64,000 bases of DNA from Paenibacillus pabuli NBRC 13638 (GTDB lineage Bacteria; Bacillota; Bacilli; Paenibacillales; Paenibacillaceae), in contig NZ_BCNM01000007.1 of the NCBI RefSeq assembly GCF_001514495.1, forward strand, positions 124,001 through 188,000, written 5' to 3'. This document shows, one piece after another, positions 57,630-64,000 of the stretch (within the stretch, counting starts at the first letter, position 1; the number at the start of each line of letters is the position of its first letter). The notes under the pieces are model-generated. The model searched no databases. It saw nothing but the letters and a program-made list of their open reading frames with translations, and was not told where the DNA came from. The position numbers and the translations under genes were made by a program.

Positions 57630-58350
57630 CCGCATCTGCACAAGATTGAGTGGGAGGAATTAACGTATCAGACAGATCCCATCATTCATCTAAACACAGG
57701 CCAAAATGCCAACATCAATGAAGCGGCCTAGATTCACGTAACCATTCAATGTGCTTCAGCACCCACCGCTCTGGATGCAAGCTGTTTTATGGTTAATGAA
57801 GGGGGACACGTTCCCTCGGACGATTATTTTGTTTTTTATAATCAGAATAGTGATCCCCATCAGAGCGTTGTTCTCCAACATGCAGAGGGTCTCAAGTCAA
57901 CCTTCGTGCTGGATACCCGCAAATTACGCCAAGCTCCTGTAGAAAAATGTGTTTTTACCGCTACGCTTGACGCGGAGGGCACATTCGCCGATGTACAAAA
58001 ATGCCAAGCTATTGATAAGAGCAGGTTCACAACAAATTACATACGAATGTGCGGATTCCCACTTATATTATTTTTTTAGCGATGGTGGAGTTAGTCAAAA
58101 GGGGAAAATTATGCGGCTTATTACCGAAAGTTCATACCAAAATTTGTTCTGGCAATTCGTTGGCCTGGGACAAGCAAATTACGGTATTCTGGAAAAGCTT
58201 GATGACATGTCTGGACGTTTCATTGATAACGCCAACTTTTTTGCTCTGGATGATATATCCAAGATCAGCGATGAAGAATTATATGATCGGCTCCTTAGCG
58301 AGTTTCCGGATTGGATCAAGGAAGCACGTTCCAAAGGTATTCTTGCCTAA
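57630..58350 (+). pseudogene. Decayed TerD-vWA (TerF-like) tellurite/stress-resistance gene
   Basis: Fragments lie in at least two frames. The first frame gives a TerD domain (LNTGQNANINEAA, then an in-frame TAG at 57729-57731, then LDASCFMVNEGGHVPSDDYF and SVVLQHAEGL). After 58000 a different frame gives FFSDGGVSQKGKIMRLITES, NLFWQFVGLGQANYGILEKL and PDWIKEARSKGIL, the C-terminal part of the vWA domain of TerF. The central 150 or so residues are missing, and a T-run near 58070 marks another frameshift. The gene cannot make a full product. Confidence 0.75.
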
Positions 58351-58407
58351 ACCATCCGTTTGCTTCACAACAAGTCATATATTTAATCGAAAAGTTCTCT
58401 TTGCTTT

Positions 58408-58443
58408 TAGAGACGCTGCCAAATTCCCACTGGCAGCGTCTTT
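58408..58443. terminator. Terminator hairpin between the TerD-vWA relic and the SDR gene
   Basis: AGACGCTGCCA pairs perfectly with TGGCAGCGTCT, loop eight, followed by TTT on the plus strand and CTCTAAAAG on the minus strand; probably serves the SDR gene. Confidence 0.65.
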
Positions 58444-58462
58444 GGATTTGGCACAGCTAAAC

Positions 58463-59272
58463 CTATGCCTTTTGCGGCTTGGCATTTTTCGGACGAGGTC
58501 GAAGCATGCCCCCTACGATGCCCAGCATTTGTCTGCGTGGCATAAGGCGGGCTAACTGGGCCGTCCAGTAATTGGAGGCACCCGGCACAGCATAAGGTTT
58601 GCCTGACTCCAGTGCCTTCATCGCCACTTCCACAACATGCTCAGGCGTATCCCGTTTGCCTACCGAGGCCTCTTCGGCTCCTACGACATCAAAGAACGAG
58701 GTTTCGGTCGAACCGGGACATAGAGCCAGAAACTGCACGCCCCGTTTCCGATTCTCTTCATACAACGCCTCTGTAAACGAAAGCACGAAAGATTTCGTGG
58801 CCCCATATACAGCCATGTATGGATCAGGTTGAAAAGCAGCCGTAGAAGAGACGTTAATGATGGTACCGCTCCGCTTTTGCAGCATGCCTGGCAGGAAAAG
58901 ATGGGTCATGTTCATGACTGCGAGTACATTCAGCATAATCTCTTCCTGCTGCCTCAAACCATCCACCTGCTCAAACATTCCATGCGTCGCAAATCCCGCA
59001 TTGTTGATTAATACATTGACCTGTATGCCCCGATTCATACACTCCTCATAAACGTGTTGTGGTGCATCCGATTGGGATAGATCCGCTACAATCACTTCTG
59101 TCTTGACTTGATACGTTCTTTCAATACGTTCTGCCAGTTGACGCAATTTGGACTCCGATCGGGCCACCAAGACCACATGTTTTCCTTTTGACGCCATTTC
59201 CAAGGCAAAGGTTTGCCCAATTCCTGAAGAAGCCCCCGTAATGAGTACCCATTGATTTTGAACCTGCTTCAT
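58463..59272 (-). CDS. SDR-family oxidoreductase
   Basis: A 269-aa classical short-chain dehydrogenase. TGASSGIG (cofactor), NNAGFATHG, the Ser in NVSSTAAF and YGATKSFV (Tyr and Lys) are intact. It resembles DltE-like/YqjQ-type SDRs of unknown substrate. A 13-bp inverted repeat stands 39 bp before its start and is repeated before the divergent TetR gene, so it is probably TetR-controlled. Confidence 0.9.
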   Translation of the reverse strand: MKQVQNQWVLITGASSGIGQTFALEMASKGKHVVLVARSESKLRQLAERIERTYQVKTEVIVADLSQSDAPQHVYEECMNRGIQVNVLINNAGFATHGMFEQVDGLRQQEEIMLNVLAVMNMTHLFLPGMLQKRSGTIINVSSTAAFQPDPYMAVYGATKSFVLSFTEALYEENRKRGVQFLALCPGSTETSFFDVVGAEEASVGKRDTPEHVVEVAMKALESGKPYAVPGASNYWTAQLARLMPRRQMLGIVGGMLRPRPKNAKPQKA

Positions 59273-59310
59273 ATCTCATCCATCCTTTTTTGAACAATTG
59301 TTTTTTATCA

Positions 59311-59323
59311 GAAACACTGTTTC
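59311..59323. promoter_or_regulatory. TetR operator, SDR side
   Basis: GAAACACTGTTTC, an inverted repeat perfect except for the centre base. It has the same half-sites as the second operator at 59416. Confidence 0.65.
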
Positions 59324-59415
59324 CTAATGGAATCATCGTACTCTTTTACCTTCTTCCTGTCAACTGCTTTAGAGAATTTGACGATTTCCTGCTTAAAACA
59401 GTAGAATGACCATAA

Positions 59416-59428
59416 GAAACAAGGTTTC
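59416..59428. promoter_or_regulatory. TetR operator, tetR side
   Basis: GAAACAAGGTTTC, with the half-sites GAAAC/GTTTC identical to the operator at 59311; centre-to-centre distance is 105 bp. Confidence 0.65.
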
Positions 59429-59465
59429 CGTTAAACAACAATATGGATGTAAGAGGATGAGATAG

Positions 59466-60125
59466 ATGAAAGATCACAATTCGGGTTCCAAAGAACCCGC
59501 ACACACGGTCACTACCTTTCAGGAAGCCAGACTCCAGCACTCCGAAAACCTGCGCCAAAATATTGTGCATGCTGCTGCAGCCTTGTTGCAGGAGCACGGT
59601 CCCGAAGCCGTCACAGTTCGAAGAGTGGCAGAACGAATGGAATGCTCGACCAAAATTATATATAACCTCTTCGGCAAGAAAGAAGGGTTAGCCAAATACT
59701 TGTACCTGGAGGGATGCACCCTCCTGTCCCAATCGTTTGAATCTGTACCTCACCAAGCCTCATTCGAGGATTATTTTCGCGATCTCGCTTATGCCTACTG
59801 GGATTTCGGGATTACACAATCCAGCTTCTATCAGCTCATGTTTGGCGGTTCATTTGCAGAATTCAAACCGGATGCAGAGAGTCTGCAAGGAACAGCGACA
59901 GCTCTTAAACAAATTACGGCTCTGGTTGTGGCTGCGATTGAGCAGAAAATGCTTCAGGAGAATGACCCCCTACTTGCTGTCCGTATGATCTGGGCGCCCT
60001 TGCATGGTGTCATTCATCTATACCTGGGAGGCCATATTGAGAGCGAAGAAGCCGCCAAAAGGCTATATGATCATACGTTGTCCATGGTCATTCTCTCCCT
60101 TGTTGGGGTATCTTCGAATGGCTAA
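59466..60125 (+). CDS. TetR-family transcriptional regulator (WHG-type C-terminus)
   Basis: A 219-aa repressor. The helix-turn-helix is HAAAALLQEHGPEAVTVRRV, with the recognition part MECSTKIIYNLFGKKEGLAKYLY. The C-terminal domain (DLAYAYWDFGITQSSFYQLMFGG) fits the WHG family. GAGGATGAG precedes the ATG. It lies divergent to an SDR gene with matching operators in between. Confidence 0.9.
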   Translation: MKDHNSGSKEPAHTVTTFQEARLQHSENLRQNIVHAAAALLQEHGPEAVTVRRVAERMECSTKIIYNLFGKKEGLAKYLYLEGCTLLSQSFESVPHQASFEDYFRDLAYAYWDFGITQSSFYQLMFGGSFAEFKPDAESLQGTATALKQITALVVAAIEQKMLQENDPLLAVRMIWAPLHGVIHLYLGGHIESEEAAKRLYDHTLSMVILSLVGVSSNG

Positions 60126-60146
60126 GCCCTAACTGACAAGGAAACG

Positions 60147-60200
60147 AAAGAAGAAGCAGGCACTTCATCTCCATTGGATGAAGGACCTGCTCCTTCTTTA
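60147..60200 (+). terminator. Terminator of the TetR gene
   Basis: AGAAG-AGG-CTTCATC pairs with GATGAAG-CCT-CTTCT around a seven-base loop, then TTT. Confidence 0.75.
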
Positions 60201-60226
60201 ATTAGATATATAAGGGGTTACCAGTG

Positions 60227-61291
60227 TCAATTAACGTGCGGCTCGTTCTCAGCTTCCCAACGCGAGATTTCAGCGCGGACTTTCGGGGCCACCTCTTTGC
60301 CGAGCAGTTCAATCGCTCTCATCACTTCTTCATGCGGCATCGTACCGAGGGGAGTGTGTAACATGAAGCGTGTGATACCGACTTCTTTGCGCAGGTAGAT
60401 AATCTTCTGCGCCACGGTATCCACATCACCCACATACAGTGCGCCTTCCAGACTGCGTGCCGCGTCAAAGGTTGCACGGCTATAGTGTCCCCAGCCGCGT
60501 TCACGGCCCAACATATTCATTACAGCCTGAGCTGGAGGGAAGAATTTCTCTACCGCTTCATCGGTTGTATCCGCAATGAACCCATGCGAGTGGGAAGCCA
60601 CAGTCAGCTTGGAAGCATCATGCCCCGCGTGTGCGGCTGCTTTTTTGTACAACTCCACCAGTGGTGCGAATTGAACAGGGCGACCACCAATAATGGCGAG
60701 CACAAGCGGTAATCCAAGCAGACCTGCGCGGACAACCGATTCCTGGTTACCACCACTGCCGATCCATACGGGCAGCTTCTCCTGTACCGGACGTGGGTAA
60801 ATGCCCAGATTGTTAAAGGAAGGACGGTGCTTGCCTTCCCAGGTTACTTTTTCCGAATCGCGCAGTTTGAGCAGCAAATCCAGTTTCTCATCGAATAGTT
60901 CATCGTAGTCGTTCAGATCGTAGCCGAACAAAGGGAAGGATTCAATAAATGAACCCCGTCCTGCCATAATTTCTGCACGCCCATTCGAAATACCATCCAG
61001 TGTTGCAAAATCCTGAAATACCCGTACCGGGTCAGCCGAAGATAGCACCGTTACAGCGCTGGTTAGGCGAATGCGTTGGGTCTGTGAAGCTGCTGCGGCC
61101 AGAATGACAGCTGGTGATGAAGCGGCATAGTCGGCACGATGATGTTCTCCCACACCATATACATCCAGCCCCACCTGATCTGCCAAAACAATCTCTTCAA
61201 CGACGTCGCGAATACGTTGCGCATGACTTATAAGTTCTCCTGTATTTACATCTGGGTTCGTCTCCACAAAAGTACTGATTCCGATTTCCAT
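60227..61291 (-). CDS. LLM-class flavin-dependent oxidoreductase
   Basis: A 354-aa luciferase-like TIM barrel. It has EIVLADQVGLDVYGVGEHHRADYAASSPAVILA, RIRLTSAVTVLSSADPVRVFQDFATLDGIS and RAEIMAGRGSF, the usual family segments. FMN-dependent monooxygenase or oxidoreductase of unknown substrate. The ATG at 61291 is eight bases after GGAGG; the frame is open to 61330 without a site. Confidence 0.9.
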   Translation of the reverse strand: MEIGISTFVETNPDVNTGELISHAQRIRDVVEEIVLADQVGLDVYGVGEHHRADYAASSPAVILAAAASQTQRIRLTSAVTVLSSADPVRVFQDFATLDGISNGRAEIMAGRGSFIESFPLFGYDLNDYDELFDEKLDLLLKLRDSEKVTWEGKHRPSFNNLGIYPRPVQEKLPVWIGSGGNQESVVRAGLLGLPLVLAIIGGRPVQFAPLVELYKKAAAHAGHDASKLTVASHSHGFIADTTDEAVEKFFPPAQAVMNMLGRERGWGHYSRATFDAARSLEGALYVGDVDTVAQKIIYLRKEVGITRFMLHTPLGTMPHEEVMRAIELLGKEVAPKVRAEISRWEAENEPHVN

Positions 61292-61397
61292 TCTCTGTTC
61301 CTCCCTGTTATAAAGCGATCCGATCTGCATCTAACCAATTGTAAGTAGATCACCTTTTGTTATTTATCTTAATATTGAACTATTTTGAGGAAAAATA

Positions 61398-61428
61398 CAA
61401 GTGCCCCCTGTTTCCCAGAGGGCACTTT
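61398..61428 (-). terminator. Terminator after the methyltransferase
   Basis: GTGCCC-TCT pairs with AGG-GGGCAC on the minus strand around a 7-base loop, followed by TTGTATTTTT. Confidence 0.6.
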
Positions 61429-61465
61429 CGTGATATATTCTTCTCAAAATACAATAATTTCATGA

Positions 61466-62278
61466 TTATTTCTTTCTACCAATGTACAGCAGATGAGACG
61501 AAATTCCCAATATCGACGGGTCTTTGGCCGACTCAATCATATACTGGATCAACTCATCGTATTCCCCGCGTTCTTTCCAATACTGCTGCTGCTCTTCTGT
61601 GAGCATAGCTCTCAGACTGGAAGATCCAATCAGGTCTACCGTTTCGAATCCGTGCCGCTCCATAAATGGGTTAATATCCTGAATGTTGAAATAGTACGCT
61701 CCTGTAAACCGTCCTTGATCCGGATGGTCGAATGTCCCCTTTTCCACAAAAGACCGGATAGCTTCCATGTGGTCATGCGGCTTCCATTGCTGTGGGAATT
61801 GCAAAGAATTAATGCCCATTCGCATCCGGCTCTGCATCGCTACAAACACAGTTCCTCCCGGCTTGGTGACCCGATGCAGCTCCCGCACCGCAGCTACTCG
61901 CTCTTCTTCGTTCTGCAAATGATATAACGGTCCCAACATCAGTGAAGCATCATATGTCTCATCTGCAATGCCGTTCAGATGGGTCGCATCCAATACATGA
62001 AATCCATCAAACTGCCGCGTTAAGTCCAATTCCTCTGCCTTCTGTCGAGCCATATCCACAGATGCCGGAGTCAGGTCTGACAGCGTGACACGGTATCCGA
62101 GCCTGGCAAGCTCCATCGCATACTTGCCTGGTCCTGCGCCATTGTCCAGCACAAGTCCGGTTGCCGGGAGTGACTCTCGGATATAATGCATGTTAATGAT
62201 GAACTCCAGCGGTTCCCGGTCCAACCTCCCCCACTCGTCAAATCTGGAATAATACTCAATTACACGTGATCTTTCCAT
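61466..62278 (-). CDS. Class I SAM-dependent methyltransferase behind a T-box leader
   Basis: A 270-aa methyltransferase. VLDNGAGPGKYAMELARLGY (motif I), VTLSDLTPASVDMARQKA (motif II) and ETYDASLMLGPLYHLQNEEERVAAVRELHRVTKPGG (motifs IV-V) are clear. The substrate is unknown; no aminoacyl-tRNA synthetase or amino-acid synthesis gene follows in the unit. The ATG at 62278 (or the adjacent one at 62281) follows AGGTGCAGA. The leader upstream is a leucine-type T-box, so expression should rise when uncharged tRNA-Leu accumulates. Confidence 0.9.
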   Translation of the reverse strand: MERSRVIEYYSRFDEWGRLDREPLEFIINMHYIRESLPATGLVLDNGAGPGKYAMELARLGYRVTLSDLTPASVDMARQKAEELDLTRQFDGFHVLDATHLNGIADETYDASLMLGPLYHLQNEEERVAAVRELHRVTKPGGTVFVAMQSRMRMGINSLQFPQQWKPHDHMEAIRSFVEKGTFDHPDQGRFTGAYYFNIQDINPFMERHGFETVDLIGSSSLRAMLTEEQQQYWKERGEYDELIQYMIESAKDPSILGISSHLLYIGRKK

Positions 62279-62313
62279 CATTCTGCACCTGCCTTTTCTC
62301 AACATTAGGGCCA

Positions 62314-62680
62314 TATAAAAAAACAAAAACCTGCCACCTCAACTAAGAGGCGACAGGTCTGACCTTCGCGGTACCACTCTTCTTGATCCATGAACAGGAT
62401 TGGATACAACTTGCGTTCCAACCTGTCCTGCCATGGCATCTCAGGACCTGATGACGGAGGTTAACCGTCAGGATCTACATGAAGTCAGCGTATAGCATCA
62501 TTATCAACATCCAGCCCTTTCGTGCGCTGAACAATGGCGATACTCACGTAACTACAGTTCGATTCTGCTGCTCACAGGTGAGTTGGGGGAAGGTTGGACT
62601 GCCTTGCACCATAGCGACAGTTCTCTGGACCAAACCTTGATCCTTACTGCTCCTGATCATTGCGTTTAAACTGTTAAATT
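62314..62680 (-). promoter_or_regulatory. T-box riboswitch leader, predicted leucine specificity (CUC)
   Basis: On the minus strand: Stem I (AAGGTT near 62637 pairing with AACCTT), the AG bulge region CCAGAGAACTG, an AGTA loop-E element, the specifier region AACTCACCTGTGAGC with CUC immediately before ACC, the T-box sequence AGAGTGGTACCGCG (62380-62367) and a 12-bp terminator stem (62358-62347 with 62340-62329) followed by T-runs. The T-box UGGU should pair with an ACCA tRNA end, consistent with the A discriminator of tRNA-Leu. CUC is the specifier of known leucine T-boxes (ilv-leu). Confidence 0.9.
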
Positions 62681-62686
62681 TTAATC

Positions 62687-62716
62687 AGTATAGTACTCCT
62701 AAATATTTCCTGTCAA
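62687..62716 (-). promoter_or_regulatory. Promoter of the T-box transcript
   Basis: On the minus strand TTGACA (62716-62711) and TATACT (62692-62687) are separated by 18 bp; both boxes are near consensus. Confidence 0.85.
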
Positions 62717-62770
62717 TTCTTATTTTCCAATAAGTTACTGGGCTTTTCTCCCCAATTACATTAAAGAGCT

Positions 62771-64000
62771 CTACTTCTGTTTCTCTTCCAGTTGCACAGC
62801 TACTTCACGCTCCGGTTCTTCTGTGCTGTACATCCAAGGATATATGGTTGCCGTATCCGATGTGTAATCATTATACCGATCAATGCCCAGGTTTTTTCCG
62901 TCACCGGCAAATTGAGTTTTGGCTGGAGTACCATAGCTTCGTTTTCCCTTCTGGATCGTATAGGTCTGATTAATTCCACCAAAACGCAGATCGTCACTAT
63001 ATCTCTCCACGTACAAATCACCGTCCTTGCGGTAGTATGTCCAATGGATGATAGAACCGCCCAGATTTGAATCAAGGTACTGTGGTTTCTCACTAATCGC
63101 GGATAACGTAACTGGCTCAAATTCACCCTCAAAATAATTGACTTTGTGCTGGGCATAAAGGGTCATTGGTGTATCTGGATTGATTTCCAGACCAGCGCTC
63201 ACTTCAAAACGTAGTTCCGCTTCATGCTTCGAATCCTCTGACAGCCACACTCCTCCATCTAGCTGAGCGCCATTCACACCAAGTGTGTATCTCAAATAGG
63301 GTAGTTGCCAGAACGGTTCATCATGAGCAAGGGTCACCCTGATTTGGGTAGGTGTAATGATGGCTTCCTTAACGATCACTTCATCCGATTGCTGATCCAG
63401 AGGGATATTCAGCACTCTTTTACTCGTACCACTAAGCATCTCTGTTTTATCCAGACGTATACCAATATCCAGTGATTGGTCCATTTTGCCTTCTTCTTTA
63501 CTGTAAGCCAGTACATAACTTGCTGCTTGTTGCTTCAACTTCTCCAGGTTATAGAACTGTTCCGATATATATTCACCATGTTCTCCTGGCTTTCCATTTA
63601 TGCTCGGTGCATTCTCCTCCAAAATCTGTCCTTTCTGATCGTATACCTTTAAATACGGAAAAGCATAATCACGAACCTCCGGCTGATCAAAGGTTAATGA
63701 TGTAGACAACATCATCTTATTTTCCTTCTCGTTAAATGCGCTAACTACAAGTTTACCCAAACCATCCTTGTTGATATTGAACACCTGTGATTGCTGCTGA
63801 GAAAGATCTAGGGTGATTTCTTTTTCTTCCGGAGCCAATATTTGGATTCCGCCTACCGTGAAGTCAACATTCGCTTCTTTTCCTGATGTCGTCCACTCTG
63901 TCTCAAAATACCCTTTAAACTTGCCATCAGTCTGATCAGGAACATGGTAGTATCTCCCTTCAATTAGCTTGCCGCTCTCATCCCGCAGGCCAATAGAAGG
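62771..64000 (-). CDS. DUF4179/DUF5643-like anti-sigma-factor-type protein, C-terminal part (runs off the window)
   Basis: The last 409 residues of a larger protein; the frame is open to the window edge. The region is beta-rich, with VDFTVGGIQILAPEEKEITL, VSAFNEKENKMMLSTSLTFD, VKEAIITPTQIRVTLAHDEPFW and the final IIHWTYYRKDGDLYVERYSDDLRFGGINQTY. This resembles the extracellular part of Paenibacillus DUF4179 proteins with a DUF5643 domain, which pair with ECF sigma factors. The N-terminal half needed to confirm it is outside the window. Confidence 0.6.
   Translation of the reverse strand, partial: PSIGLRDESGKLIEGRYYHVPDQTDGKFKGYFETEWTTSGKEANVDFTVGGIQILAPEEKEITLDLSQQQSQVFNINKDGLGKLVVSAFNEKENKMMLSTSLTFDQPEVRDYAFPYLKVYDQKGQILEENAPSINGKPGEHGEYISEQFYNLEKLKQQAASYVLAYSKEEGKMDQSLDIGIRLDKTEMLSGTSKRVLNIPLDQQSDEVIVKEAIITPTQIRVTLAHDEPFWQLPYLRYTLGVNGAQLDGGVWLSEDSKHEAELRFEVSAGLEINPDTPMTLYAQHKVNYFEGEFEPVTLSAISEKPQYLDSNLGGSIIHWTYYRKDGDLYVERYSDDLRFGGINQTYTIQKGKRSYGTPAKTQFAGDGKNLGIDRYNDYTSDTATIYPWMYSTEEPEREVAVQLEEKQK

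Overview
The window looks like a chromosomal segment of a Paenibacillus (Firmicutes, low-to-mid GC). Supporting signs are strong AGGAGG-type ribosome binding sites with frequent TTG and GTG starts, BceRS/BceAB, GreA, a T-box leader, a DUF6688 protein, stalk-domain (copper amine oxidase N-terminal-like) lipoproteins, chitinases with FnIII and CBM5/12 modules, and a bacillibactin-type siderophore cluster. No phage, insertion sequence, rRNA, tRNA or CRISPR array was seen.

Layout. 1-3.7 kb: MarR fragment, AIM24-family and HxlR genes, a divergent MFS exporter and an aldo/keto reductase. 3.7-4.0 kb: a frameshifted gene relic. 4.1-9.7 kb: a peptide-antibiotic resistance module (BceR, BceS, BceA, BceB, then BcrC-like phosphatase), visibly GC-rich, with a perfect 20-bp palindrome matching the BceR operator over the end of bceS. 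10.2-13.9 kb: a two-gene chitinase operon. 14.2-15.7 kb: a cytoplasmic pectinesterase coupled to an internally deleted GH105 relic. 15.9-19.9 kb: AraC regulator, FsrA-like MFS, YlmA-like ATPase, methyltransferase. 20.0-24.2 kb: a YdaJ/YdaK/YdaM-like exopolysaccharide locus with a degenerate GGDEF protein that keeps an RxxD c-di-GMP site, a 47-aa membrane protein and a MarR regulator. 24.3-30.9 kb: GNAT, RlmN, a sodium symporter, GreA, DUF6688 and arylamine N-acetyltransferase.

30.9-48.1 kb: a complete catechol siderophore system. An Sfp-type PPTase (+) faces a minus-strand operon (esterase, DhbA, DhbC, DhbE, DhbB, DhbF, MbtH); upstream lie a binding lipoprotein and a Btr-like AraC/binding-protein regulator. 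Three Fur boxes precede the three transcription units. The second NRPS adenylation domain carries the threonine code; the first has a glycine-like but altered code, so the product may be bacillibactin or an analogue such as paenibactin.

48.2-64 kb: BI-1/YccA-like protein, GIY-YIG protein, a possible unannotated RNA gene, a MocR regulator/D-Ala-D-Ala ligase/GNAT operon, a GNAT-pentapeptide fusion with a structured leader, a stalk-domain lipoprotein, DUF1877, DUF4385, a decayed TerD-vWA gene, SDR/TetR divergent pair with matching operators, an LLM flavin enzyme, and a SAM methyltransferase placed behind a canonical T-box leader whose specifier reads CUC (leucine). The T-box/methyltransferase pairing is the most unexpected arrangement found.
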